NCBI RefSeq assembly: GCF_022179285.1
Contig: NZ_BPQO01000001.1
Location: 391,123 to 455,122, forward strand
Direction: 5' to 3'
From: Methylobacterium hispanicum
GTDB lineage: Bacteria; Pseudomonadota; Alphaproteobacteria; Rhizobiales; Beijerinckiaceae
Length of the DNA stretch: 64,000 bases
A model generated the notes under the pieces. It was not told the origin of the DNA and did not search any database. It saw only the letters and a program-made list of their open reading frames with translations. Position numbers and translations under genes: made by a program. Positions 28,535 through 36,947 of the stretch are shown in pieces (position 1 is the first letter of the stretch; each line of letters begins with the position of its first letter).

Positions 28535-29237
28535 GACCCAGAACCTCCGGGCCGGCTACGGCCACATCACGGTGCTGTGGGACCTCTCGCTCACCTTCCG
28601 CGAGGGCGCGCTGACGGCCATCGTCGGCCCGAACGGGGCCGGCAAGACGACGCTGCTGCGCGCGCTGACCGGGCTGATCCCGCACAAGGGCGAGATCCGG
28701 CTCGGGGGCGAGCGTCTGGCGGGCAAGACCTGGGATCTCGCGGGCCAGGGCATCGTCATGGTGCCGGAGGGCCGCCTCGTCTTCCGCGACATGAGCGTGG
28801 AGGAGAACCTCTGCCTCGGCGCCTACCCGAAGCGCTGCCGCGGCGACCTCTCCCCCGGCCTCGACCGGGTCTACGGCCTGTTCCCGCGCCTGCGCGAGCG
28901 GCGCGGGCAGATGGCCGGCTCGCTCTCCGGCGGCGAGGCGCAGATGCTCGCCATGGGACGGGGGCTGATGTCGCAGCCGAAGATCCTGCTGATCGACGAG
29001 CCGTCGCTCGGCCTCGCGCCGGTGATCGTCTCGGAGGTCTTCGACATCATCGCGCGCCTGAAGGAGGCCGGGACCACGATCCTGCTGGTCGAGCAGAACA
29101 CCCGCGTCGCGCTCTCGGTCGCCGACGACGTGCACCTGCTGCGCGGCGGGCAGGTGCGGCTCAGCGCGCCGGCGGCGCAGGTCGACCTCGACCACCTGCA
29201 CGACCTCTACTTCGCGCGGGAGGCGCAGAGCGCGTGA
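28527..29237 (+). CDS. ABC transporter ATPase LivF-like
   Basis: A 236-residue second ATPase of the importer. Walker A GPNGAGKTT, the LivF-type QGIVMVPEGRLVFRDMSVEENL, signature SLSGGEAQMLAMGRGLM, Walker B ILLIDEPSLGLAP and the EQNTRVAL switch are all present. The stop overlaps the GTG start of the next gene as GTGA. Confidence 0.93.
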   Translation: MLETQNLRAGYGHITVLWDLSLTFREGALTAIVGPNGAGKTTLLRALTGLIPHKGEIRLGGERLAGKTWDLAGQGIVMVPEGRLVFRDMSVEENLCLGAYPKRCRGDLSPGLDRVYGLFPRLRERRGQMAGSLSGGEAQMLAMGRGLMSQPKILLIDEPSLGLAPVIVSEVFDIIARLKEAGTTILLVEQNTRVALSVADDVHLLRGGQVRLSAPAAQVDLDHLHDLYFAREAQSA

Positions 29238-30190
29238 ACCGTCTGCCCCCGATCCTGCGCGACAACCTCGCCCTGCCGGTCATCGCCTCGCCGATGTTCA
29301 TCGTCTCGGGGCCGGACCTCGTGATCGCCCAGTGCCGCGCCGGCATCGTCGGGTCCTTCCCGGCGCTGAACGCGCGGCCCGCCGCGATGCTCGACACTTG
29401 GCTCACCCGCATCACGGAGGAGCTCGCTGCCGCGCGCGCGGCCGACCCCGCGGCCCGGATCGCGCCCTTCGCGGTCAACCAGATCGTCCACGCCTCGAAC
29501 GACCGGCTGGCGGAGGATGTCGAGACCTGCGCGCGCCACCGCGTGCCGATCGTCATCACCAGCCTGCGCGCGCCCGACGCCGTGGTGCGGCCGGTCCACG
29601 GCTACGGCGGCCTCGTCTTCCACGACGTCACCACGGTCCGCCACGCCGAGAAGGCGCTGGAGGCGGGCGTCGACGGGCTGATCCTGGCCTGCGCCGGGGC
29701 CGGCGGGCACGCGGGCACGCTCTCGCCCTTCGCGCTGGTGGGCGAGGTGCGCCGCTTCTACGACGGGCCGCTGATCCTCTCGGGGGCGATCACCACTGGA
29801 TCCGCGATCCTGGCGGCGCAGGCGATGGGTGCCGACCTCGCCTACATGGGTACCCGCTTCATCGCCTCCGCGGAGGCGAACGCGGCGCCCGCCTACAAGG
29901 ACATGATCGCGGGCGCGAGCGCGGCGGACATCCTCTACACGCCCTTCTTCACCGGCGTGCCCGGCAACTACCTGGCGCCCAGCATCCGCGCCGCAGGCCT
30001 GGATCCGGACACCCTGCCGACCGCCGACAAGACCGCGATGAGCTTCGCCAGCGACCGGGCGAAGCCCTGGCGCGACGTCTGGGGCGCGGGCCAGGGGGTC
30101 GGCACGATCCCCGACGTGCGGCCGGTCGCCGAGATCGTGGCGGGGCTGGCGCGGGAGTACCGCGCGGCCCGCGCCGGCCTCGCGGCCTGA
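29234..30190 (+). CDS. Nitronate monooxygenase-like flavoprotein
   Basis: A 318-residue TIM-barrel flavoenzyme of the NMO/2-nitropropane dioxygenase family. Features seen: LPVIASPMFIVSGPDLVIAQCRAGIVGSFPALNAR at the N-terminus, the FMN-phosphate region CAGAGGHAG with the family histidine, and GADLAYMGTRFIASAEANA. Some family members act as enoyl reductases or in acyl-CoA pathways rather than on nitronates; in this cluster an accessory catabolic role is likelier than nitronate detoxification. GTG at 29234 overlaps the LivF-like stop by four bases. Confidence 0.85.
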   Translation: MNRLPPILRDNLALPVIASPMFIVSGPDLVIAQCRAGIVGSFPALNARPAAMLDTWLTRITEELAAARAADPAARIAPFAVNQIVHASNDRLAEDVETCARHRVPIVITSLRAPDAVVRPVHGYGGLVFHDVTTVRHAEKALEAGVDGLILACAGAGGHAGTLSPFALVGEVRRFYDGPLILSGAITTGSAILAAQAMGADLAYMGTRFIASAEANAAPAYKDMIAGASAADILYTPFFTGVPGNYLAPSIRAAGLDPDTLPTADKTAMSFASDRAKPWRDVWGAGQGVGTIPDVRPVAEIVAGLAREYRAARAGLAA

Positions 30191-30205
30191 GGAGGATTCC
30201 GAGCC

Positions 30206-30967
30206 ATGACAGAGTCCCCCGCGACCGAGACCCTGCGGATCACCGAGCCGGCGGACGGCGTGCGCCTCCTCACCATCGACCGGACTGCGCGCCGCAACGC
30301 CCTCGACCGGGCGACCTACGGGGCCATCCGGGAGGCGATCGCGCGGGCCGGCACGGACGAGGCCGTGCGCGCCATTGTGCTCACGGGCGCGGGCGGCTGC
30401 TTCACCGCCGGCAACGACCTCGCGGATTTTCGCGATACCGCCGAGACTGTCGCGGACAGCCCCGGCCTCGCCCTGCTGAAGGTGCTCGCCGCCTGCCCAA
30501 AGCCCGTCCTGGCGGCGGTTGAGGGCCACGCGGTCGGCATCGGCACGACGCTGCTCCTGCACTGTGACCTCGCCTATGCGGGGGCGGGCGCGCGCTTCCG
30601 CCTGCCCTTCACCAGCCTCGGCCTCAGCCCCGAGGGCGCGTCGAGCTACCTGCTGCCCCTCGTCGCCGGCACGAAGCGCGCCGCCGAGTTGCTGATGCTG
30701 GGCGAGCCCTTCGGGCCCGAGACGGCCGAGGCGGCCGGCCTCGTCAACGCCGTGGTGCCGGCGGGCCAAGCCCTCGACGCGGCGCTGGAGCGGGCCCGGG
30801 CGCTGGCCGCCCTCCCGCCGGTCTCGGTCGCCGCCACCAAGCGGGCGCTGCGGGCGGGCCACGCCGAGATCGTGGCGCGCACGCTGGCCAGCGAGGCCGA
30901 GACCTTCCACGCGCTCCGCCGCGGCCCCGCCGCCCAGGCCGCCTTCGCGGCCTTCTTCGCACGATGA
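30206..30967 (+). CDS. Enoyl-CoA hydratase/isomerase, PimE-like
   Basis: A 253-residue crotonase-fold enzyme. The first oxyanion-hole region is [12 protein letters not shown] and the second [41 protein letters not shown] follows. In the second acid position the usual catalytic glutamate pattern is altered, so isomerase or another crotonase reaction is possible. It could be the counterpart of pimE. It overlaps the IclR gene by ATGA. Confidence 0.87.
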   Translation: MTESPATETLRITEPADGVRLLTIDRTARRNALDRATYGAIREAIARAGTDEAVRAIVLTGAGGCFTAGNDLADFRDTAETVADSPGLALLKVLAACPKPVLAAVEGHAVGIGTTLLLHCDLAYAGAGARFRLPFTSLGLSPEGASSYLLPLVAGTKRAAELLMLGEPFGPETAEAAGLVNAVVPAGQALDAALERARALAALPPVSVAATKRALRAGHAEIVARTLASEAETFHALRRGPAAQAAFAAFFAR

Positions 30968-31797
30968 GCGCGATCATGAGTGAGACCGCCCTCGATCCCC
31001 TCGCCGACCCCGAGGCCGAGGAGGGGGCCGGCCCGAAGGAGGACCGGCACTTCGTCACGGCGCTGGCCCGCGGCCTCGCGGTGCTCGCCTGCTTCGGGCG
31101 CGACCGGCGGATGCTCGCCAACCACGACATCGCCGAGGCCTGCGGCCTGCCGCGCTCCACCGTGTCGCGGCTGACCTACACGCTGACCAAGCTCGGCTAC
31201 CTGCACCTCGTCGAGGAATCCGGGAAATACCGCCTCGGCACCCAGACGATCGCGCTGGGCTCGATGGCGCTGGGCGGCCTCGACGTGCGCCAGATCGCCC
31301 GTCCCGCCTTGCGCGCCGTGGCGCAGGCGGCCAACGCCTCCGTGGGTCTCGGCGTGCGCGACCGGCTGAGCATGCGCTACATCGATTGCCAGCGCGGGCC
31401 GGCCGCGATCTCGCTCAACCTCGACACGGGCTCGCGCATCTCGCTGGCCCGCTCGGCCATGGGCCGGGCCTACATCGCGGTCTGCTCCGACCGCGAGCGC
31501 GCCGCGCTCTACGAGGAGTTGCAGGCCTACGACCCGCTGGCCTGGCCGGCTTTGCGGGCCGGCCTCGACCGGGCGGTGCAGGAGCACCGCGAGATCGGCT
31601 GCTGCACCTCCTTCGGCGAGTGGCAGGACACGGTCTCGGCCATCGCGGTGGGCTTCCGCCCCGGCGGCGGCCTGCCGCCGATGTCGGTCAATTGCGGCGC
31701 CCCCACCATCATCACCGACGGCCGCTTCCTGATGGACGTCGCCCGCCCGAAGCTGATCGAGGCCGTGCGCGGCCTCGAAGGTGTCATGGGCGCTTGA
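30964..31797 (+). CDS. IclR family transcriptional regulator
   Basis: A 277-residue DNA-binding regulator. The N-terminal winged helix is [53 protein letters not shown] (about residues 25-80), followed by the IclR effector domain with [20 protein letters not shown] and [23 protein letters not shown]. It lies inside the catabolic cluster and probably senses a pathway acid or CoA ester and controls the divergent promoters at 24.5 kb. Starts ATG at 30964 (four-base overlap) or 30976. Confidence 0.92.
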   Translation: MSAIMSETALDPLADPEAEEGAGPKEDRHFVTALARGLAVLACFGRDRRMLANHDIAEACGLPRSTVSRLTYTLTKLGYLHLVEESGKYRLGTQTIALGSMALGGLDVRQIARPALRAVAQAANASVGLGVRDRLSMRYIDCQRGPAAISLNLDTGSRISLARSAMGRAYIAVCSDRERAALYEELQAYDPLAWPALRAGLDRAVQEHREIGCCTSFGEWQDTVSAIAVGFRPGGGLPPMSVNCGAPTIITDGRFLMDVARPKLIEAVRGLEGVMGA

Positions 31798-31924
31798 TTG
31801 CTGGTCTCATCGATCCCGGCCTATGGCCGGCATCGATGAGGTCCGGCGGACGACCGCCGCCGCGCCGTCGCGCGGGCAGATCTCGCCGCGAGGACGCGGC
31901 GAGATCTGATTGAGGAGTGACCCG

Positions 31925-33112
31925 ATGCTGTTCGATCCCGACGACCTGCCGCTCGCCGGCATCCGCGTGCTGGATCTCTCCCGCGTGCTCGCGGGACCCT
32001 GGTGCGCGCAGGTGCTGGGCGATCTCGGCGCCGACGTGATCAAGGTCGAGCACCCCGAGCGCGGCGACGACACCCGCGACTGGGGCCTGCGGACCGGCCC
32101 GAGCAACACCTCTTATTTCGACAGCGTGAACCGCAATAAGCGCTCGATCGGCGTCGACCTCGCCGACCCGGAGGGGCTGGCGCTGGTGCGCGATATCGCC
32201 CGGCAGAGCGACGTCGTGGTGCAGAACTTCAAGACCGGCGGCGCCGACCGGCTCGGCCTCGGCTACGCGGCGCTCTCCGCCGAGAACCCGCGGCTGATCT
32301 ACTGCTCGGTCTCGGGGTACAGTTCGGACGGCGCGGAGGCGACGCGGCCGGGCTACGACCTCGTGATCCAGGGCGAGGCCGGGCTGATGGCGCTGAACGG
32401 CGAGGCGGAGCGGCCGCCCCTCAAGTTCGGCCTCGCGGCGGTCGACCTGTTCACCGGCCAGTTCGCCGCGCAAGCGGTCCTCGCCGCCCTCTACCAGCGC
32501 GAGCGCACCGGTCGCGGGCGCCTCGTGGAACTCGCCCTGTTCGATTGCGGCGTGGCGCTGACCTCCTATTACGGCCTGGAGGCCATGGTGCAGGGCCGCG
32601 ACCCGGCCCGCTACGGCAACGCGCACCCCTCCATCGTGCCCTACGGCGTGTTCGAGGCCGGCGACGGGCCGATCGTGCTGACGGTCGGCAACAACGCGCA
32701 GTACCGGCGCTTCTGCGAGCAGGTGCTGGAGCGGCCCGACCTCTGCGCCGACCCGCGCTTCGCCAGCAACCTCGACCGCTCGCGAAACCGCGCCGTCTTC
32801 GTGCCGGTGCTCGAGGCGGAACTCGCCAAGTGGAAGCGGGCCGACCTCCTGGCCCGGCTCCAGGCCGCCGGCATCCCCTGCGGCGAGGTGCTGGGCCTGC
32901 ACGAGGCCCTGACCTCGGAGCGCGCCCGCTCCGCCGGCCTCGTCATCCCGCAGGGCGCGGGCGCGGAGGCGGCGGCCCACGTGCTGGCCCCGCCCTACCG
33001 GCTCGACGGCGCGCGCCTCCCCGTGCGGCGGATGCCGCCCGTGCTCGGCGCTTCGGGCGCCGAGATCCGGGCCGCGCTGTCGGGGCCTGCGGAGGCGACG
33101 GGGGAACGCTGA
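31925..33112 (+). CDS. CaiB/BaiF family CoA-transferase
   Basis: A 395-residue class III CoA-transferase, moving CoA between acids. Features: LAGIRVLDLSRVLAGPWCAQVLGDLGADVIKVEHPERGDDTR at the N-terminus with the active-site aspartate expected in GYDLVIQGEAGLM, and NAHPSIVPYGVFEAGDGPIVLTVGNNAQYRRFC. ATG at 31925 has GAGGAG upstream. No acyl-CoA ligase (pimA type) is in the cluster, so this enzyme may provide activation of the imported acid using a CoA donor; this is inference. Confidence 0.92.
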   Translation: MLFDPDDLPLAGIRVLDLSRVLAGPWCAQVLGDLGADVIKVEHPERGDDTRDWGLRTGPSNTSYFDSVNRNKRSIGVDLADPEGLALVRDIARQSDVVVQNFKTGGADRLGLGYAALSAENPRLIYCSVSGYSSDGAEATRPGYDLVIQGEAGLMALNGEAERPPLKFGLAAVDLFTGQFAAQAVLAALYQRERTGRGRLVELALFDCGVALTSYYGLEAMVQGRDPARYGNAHPSIVPYGVFEAGDGPIVLTVGNNAQYRRFCEQVLERPDLCADPRFASNLDRSRNRAVFVPVLEAELAKWKRADLLARLQAAGIPCGEVLGLHEALTSERARSAGLVIPQGAGAEAAAHVLAPPYRLDGARLPVRRMPPVLGASGAEIRAALSGPAEATGER

Positions 33113-33206
33113 CGAGGGCCGCGCCAACGCTCGCCTCGCGTGGTACCTGTCACCGGCACGTCATCGACCGTCGCGGGGCGACGGTCCGTCGAGAAGGGAG
33201 GAGACG

Positions 33207-33986
33207 ATGCGGGCATCCCGCCGGGATCTGATCGCGCTCGCGGCCGTCGCCACGGCGGTCGGCACGCGCCGGGCGGAGGCGCAGGCCGCGCCCGAACCGC
33301 TCTTCGCCGTGCCGGCCACGACCGTCCCCATCCTGGGCGAGAGCCGCGTCTTCCCGGTGCGCCGCATCTACTGCATCGGCCGCAACTACGCGGCCCACGC
33401 CATCGAGCGCGGATCCGATCCGAGCCGGGAGCCGCCGTTCTTCTTCCAGAAGCCGACGGACGCGATCCAGACCGTCGCGGTCGGCGCGGTCGCGGAGCAT
33501 CCCTATCCATCCCTGACGAAGAACTACCATCACGAGATCGAGCTCGTCGCCGCCCTGCACGTGGGCGGCGTCAACATTCCGGCCGAGCGGGCCCTCGACC
33601 ACGTCTACGGCTACGCGCTCGGCCTCGACATGACCCGCCGCGACCTCCAGAACGGGATGGCGGCCGAGAAGAAGCCCTGGGAGATCGGCAAGAGCTTCGA
33701 CCATGCCGCCATCATCGGGCCGATCCGGCCGGTGGCGCAGGTCGGGCACCTGCGCAAGGGTGCGATCGCCCTGTCGGTCAACGGGACGGTCCGGCAGAAC
33801 TCCGATCTCGACAAGATGATCTGGAGCGTCGCCGAGCAGATCGCGAAGCTCTCCGAGGCCTTCGCGCTCGCGCCGGGTGACCTGATCTATTCCGGCACGC
33901 CCGAGAATGTCGGCCCGGTGGTCAGGGGCGACGTGCTCCTCGGCACGCTCGACGGCCTGCCCGACCTGTCGGTCCGCATCGTCTGA
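33207..33986 (+). CDS. Exported FAH-family hydrolase-like protein
   Basis: A 259-residue member of the fumarylacetoacetate hydrolase fold (GRNYAAHA, PFFFQKPTDAIQ, NYHHEIELVAALHVGG, GYALGLDMTRRDLQ, DLIYSGTPENVGPV). The metal-binding glutamates and the YHHEIEL motif are present. Unusually, residues 1-25 look like a Tat signal peptide (SRRDLIALAAVATAVG then RAEAQA), implying periplasmic location. Strong GGGAGGAG ribosome site. The last 100 bases overlap the convergent acyltransferase gene. Activity likely on a 2-oxo or acylpyruvate compound; substrate unknown. Confidence 0.85.
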   Translation: MRASRRDLIALAAVATAVGTRRAEAQAAPEPLFAVPATTVPILGESRVFPVRRIYCIGRNYAAHAIERGSDPSREPPFFFQKPTDAIQTVAVGAVAEHPYPSLTKNYHHEIELVAALHVGGVNIPAERALDHVYGYALGLDMTRRDLQNGMAAEKKPWEIGKSFDHAAIIGPIRPVAQVGHLRKGAIALSVNGTVRQNSDLDKMIWSVAEQIAKLSEAFALAPGDLIYSGTPENVGPVVRGDVLLGTLDGLPDLSVRIV

Positions 33987-35026
33987 TCCCGCCGCGCGGC
34001 CGGACGAAGGCGCAGGGCCGGTCCCTCGACGAGGAACCAGCTCAGGAGCCCCAGCGGGAGCGCGGCGGCGAGCGCGAGCGCCGCTACCGCCCAGGGCGAG
34101 ATGCCCGGGACGTGGGCGACCAGAAGGTTCTGCACCGGCCACGCGTAGAGGTAGAGGCCGTAGGAGGGGTCGGCCCGATCGACCGCGCGGCTCAGGGCCA
34201 GGGGACGCACCGCGAAGGCGAACCAGAAGATGAGGTAGCCGCCGAGCACCGCTAAGGCGGGCTCGGCCAGCGGCCGGACGAACATCAGGGGCAGCAGCAG
34301 CAGCGCGGCCCGGCAGGCGCCGCGCCGCGTGTAGGCGATCCGGTCGCCGAAGAGCTGGTAGGCGCCCCCGCAGCAGAACACGAAGACGAAGCGGATCATC
34401 TCCGAGAGCGTGCCGGCCACGTCGCCCGGGAGCCCGACCGGCAGGAAGAGCCAGCGCAGGGCGAGGAGCGCCCCAAGCCCGGCCAGCAGCGCGAGGTAGC
34501 GCGCCCGGATGCGCAGGACGCGCGCGCGGCCGGCCAGCCCGAGGAGCAGGTAGCAGCCGAACTCGCAGGGGATCGTCCACATCGAGCCGTTGAGGTGCGG
34601 GTAGGGCAGGCCCTCGAACGCGCCCGGGACGACGGGCATCAGCAGCAGGGCGAGGCGGAGCAGCGTCTCGGCGCTCGACAGGGCCACCATGTCGCCCCCG
34701 GCGAAGGGCGCCACAACCAGGATGCAGACGAGGGAGGCGACGACGAAGCCCGGGTAGATCCGCAGGGCCCGGCGCCGCACGTAGCCGGAGAACGAGGTCC
34801 GCGCGCGGTAGCTCGCGGTGATCAGGTAGCCGCTGACGAGGAAGAAGCCGTCGACGGCCAGTTCGCCGAAGGACAGCGTGCCGAAGACCCGGGTCAGGAT
34901 CTCGCGCGAGCGGTCGCCGTCGATGAGTTCCGGCGCGTGGGCGAGGATCACGAGCGCGGCGAAGAGGAGCCGCAACGTGCCGAAATTGTTCGCGCACCGC
35001 TCTCGGTCGCCCGCTCCCTGCGCCAC
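33887..35026 (-). CDS. Acyltransferase 3 family membrane protein (OafA-like)
   Basis: A 379-residue polytopic O-acyltransferase with about ten helices. The N-terminal NNFGTLRLLFAALVILAHAPEL has the catalytic-type histidine, and GELAVDGFFLVSGYLITASY and RRALRIYPGFVVASLVC are family signatures, as is the late LYLYAWPVQNLL. Such proteins acetylate or succinylate surface glycans. The C-terminal ~30 residues (from about 348) are encoded opposite the end of the FAH gene and look like antisense-derived extension. Confidence 0.88.
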   Translation of the reverse strand: MAQGAGDRERCANNFGTLRLLFAALVILAHAPELIDGDRSREILTRVFGTLSFGELAVDGFFLVSGYLITASYRARTSFSGYVRRRALRIYPGFVVASLVCILVVAPFAGGDMVALSSAETLLRLALLLMPVVPGAFEGLPYPHLNGSMWTIPCEFGCYLLLGLAGRARVLRIRARYLALLAGLGALLALRWLFLPVGLPGDVAGTLSEMIRFVFVFCCGGAYQLFGDRIAYTRRGACRAALLLLPLMFVRPLAEPALAVLGGYLIFWFAFAVRPLALSRAVDRADPSYGLYLYAWPVQNLLVAHVPGISPWAVAALALAAALPLGLLSWFLVEGPALRLRPAARRDQTMRTDRSGRPSSVPRSTSPLTTGPTFSGVPE

Positions 35027-35262
35027 CCCGTGCTCTCCGTCCGGACGTCAGGCCCTTACGGGCCGGGAAACGCGGCGCGGCGGCAAGAGCACCGGCGCAA
35101 CACCGGCGGCCCGCCCGCGGTGAACGGCCCTCGGGCGCCCACCGTTCAAGTCAGCGCCCAGATCAGCATACGATTTACGTATACGGAGCGGAATGATATA
35201 GGCCAACACCAAACTTCTCTCGGCCGAACCTGCAAAAGGGGGACATTGCACGAGGGAATGCC

Positions 35263-35790
35263 ATGCGAAATCATGTCTTTTTCTGGGCAATCGCAGCGTG
35301 TCTCGCCCTGACCGGGACCGTGGAGGCGCGATCCCGTCACCGCGGCGCCGGCCATTGCGCGATCGGGCAGATGTATCGCCCCTCGCTCGGCACCTGCCAG
35401 TCCCGGGCACTCTTCCGCAGATCCATGCGCAAGGTCGCGACCGACGCCCGCGGAGCCCGCGAGACCCTGCGGCATGCGGCGCGCCGGGACCGGCGCCAGA
35501 GACTTCGTGAGGCCCGCGCGGCGGCGGAGCGGCCGGAGGCCCGACCGAACCGCCTGCTTCCGACGCGGCCCGTCCCGCGCGCGGACCACGCCCTCGACGA
35601 GGCCGCGGTGCGGGCGGCGGAGGCCGCGACGATGCCGGACGCGCCCGCGACGGGGCCCGCATCCCCGCCCGCGCGCAACGGTCCGGCACCGGTCGAGTTC
35701 GCGGCCATTCCCTGGACCGCCAGCGGACCCTTCTCCCTCGATCCGCGGCCGCGCTACGCCGCGCGCTCCGATCTCGACTGGCGGCGCTGA
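35263..35790 (+). CDS. Exported basic protein of unknown function
   Basis: A 175-residue protein with an N-terminal signal peptide (FFWAIAACLALTGTVEA), a short region with two cysteines (HCAIGQMYRPSLGTCQSR), a long arginine/alanine-rich helical stretch (about 55-90) and a proline-rich tail. No recognised domain. GAGGGA lies just before the ATG. The upstream spacer is AT-rich for this genome and could hold a promoter near 35174-35200. Divergent from the acyltransferase gene. Confidence 0.65.
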   Translation: MRNHVFFWAIAACLALTGTVEARSRHRGAGHCAIGQMYRPSLGTCQSRALFRRSMRKVATDARGARETLRHAARRDRRQRLREARAAAERPEARPNRLLPTRPVPRADHALDEAAVRAAEAATMPDAPATGPASPPARNGPAPVEFAAIPWTASGPFSLDPRPRYAARSDLDWRR

Positions 35791-35901
35791 GCGCGGCGCC
35801 GAGCGGGCAACGGCCGTCGGCGCGCGGTGCGCGCAGCGCATCCGGGCCCTAGATGGGGCGCACGCGCATGGCTCGACCAGCGCGATCCGCAAGAGCGCCC
35901 G

Positions 35902-36357
35902 ATGCCGAACCTGTCCGCCGAGAATCTCCGCGTCGCCGACGTGATGGCCCGCGACGTCGAGTTCATCGAGCCGCACGCGAGCGCGCAGGCCGCGGCCGTC
36001 CTCATGGGCGAGATCGAGGTCGGCGCGCTTCCCGTCGGCTCGGCGGACCGGATCGTCGGCATCGTCACGGACCGCGACCTGCTCTACCGGGTCGTGGCCC
36101 GCGGGCGCGATCCGGCGGCCGTCTCGGTGCAGGAGGTCGCCTCGCGGCCCGTCCTCGCCTGCAGCCCCGGCGACACGCTCCGCGCGGCCATGGACGTGAT
36201 GGTGGCGAACTACGTGCGGCGGCTGCCGGTGCTGGACGGGAGCCGCCGGGTGGTCGGCTGGCTGACCCTGGCCGACATCGCCCGCCACCTCCTCGTCAAC
36301 GACGACGCCCTGCAGGTCTCGCTCCTGACGCTCACCGAGGGCGCGGGGGCGGGCTGA
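35902..36357 (+). CDS. Two-CBS-domain protein
   Basis: A 151-residue protein made of a pair of CBS domains (a Bateman module): VADVMARDVEFIEPHASAQAAAVLMGEIEVGALPVG to VTDRDLLYRVVARG, and VQEVASRPVLACSPGDTLRAAMDVMVANYVRRLPVLDGSRRVVGWLTLADI. CBS pairs bind adenosine nucleotides and act as energy or redox sensors. No output domain is attached. ATG at 35902 (MPNLSAENLRV) is preferred over an upstream in-frame start. Its 3' end meets the convergent gene directly, with no gap. Confidence 0.88.
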   Translation: MPNLSAENLRVADVMARDVEFIEPHASAQAAAVLMGEIEVGALPVGSADRIVGIVTDRDLLYRVVARGRDPAAVSVQEVASRPVLACSPGDTLRAAMDVMVANYVRRLPVLDGSRRVVGWLTLADIARHLLVNDDALQVSLLTLTEGAGAG

Positions 36358-36894
36358 TCAGGCCCGGTACCGGCGCTCCGCCGCGCGCACCGCAGCGTTC
36401 GGCAGGGCGCGGTGCAGGGCGACGTAGTCGGCGAACGCCCATCCGGCCGGGCCGGCCTCGCGCGCGGCGACGAGGCACAGGATGAAGGCGATCAGGGCGG
36501 TCTCGGGCTCGACGAGCGCCGCGAGCGCCGCGTCGAGCGGCGGCGGCGATCGCAGCGCCGCCTCGAACGCCGCGAGCAGGCCGGCATCCGCGCCCGAACC
36601 GCGGAGCCAGGCCCGCACCGGATCGAGGGCGGCCTCCGCGCCGCCCGCCCGGGCGGCCACCGCGGCGAAGCGGGCGAGCGCCGCGCACTCCCCCTCGGCG
36701 AGGCGCGTCAGGTTGACGCTCAGCGGCATCAGGGTCTGGTGGCGGTTCTGCAGGAAACCGTGGAGCACCTTCTGGCCGACCGCCTCGGCGAGCTGGCGGC
36801 GGCCCGGCTCGACGGCGCGGTGGCGGCGGTCGATCGTCGCCCGCTCGCCCTCGGACGGCTGGTGATCCGGTCCCGTCTCGACTAGCTGCAACAC
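36358..36894 (-). CDS. Unknown helical protein
   Basis: A 178-residue, alanine-rich, probably all-helical protein. It is not recognised. Visible features: VLQLVETGPDHQPSEGERATIDRRHRAVEPGRRQLAEAVGQKVLHGFLQNRHQTLMPLSVN-type N-terminal half, then alanine-rich helices such as LARFAAVAARAGGAEAALDPVRAWLRGSG and PETALIAFILCLVAAREAGPAGWAFADYVA. Its length and helix pattern faintly recall TerB-like folds, but the acidic metal motifs are absent. GTG at 36894 follows GGAGG; a longer frame from 36930 exists. Convergent with the CBS gene, divergent from the SLC13 permease. Confidence 0.55.
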   Translation of the reverse strand: MLQLVETGPDHQPSEGERATIDRRHRAVEPGRRQLAEAVGQKVLHGFLQNRHQTLMPLSVNLTRLAEGECAALARFAAVAARAGGAEAALDPVRAWLRGSGADAGLLAAFEAALRSPPPLDAALAALVEPETALIAFILCLVAAREAGPAGWAFADYVALHRALPNAAVRAAERRYRA

Positions 36895-36947
36895 CTGCCC
36901 TCCATGCCCGCGCCGCCGTTGTCGGCGCACCGATCAGGTGTTCCCGG

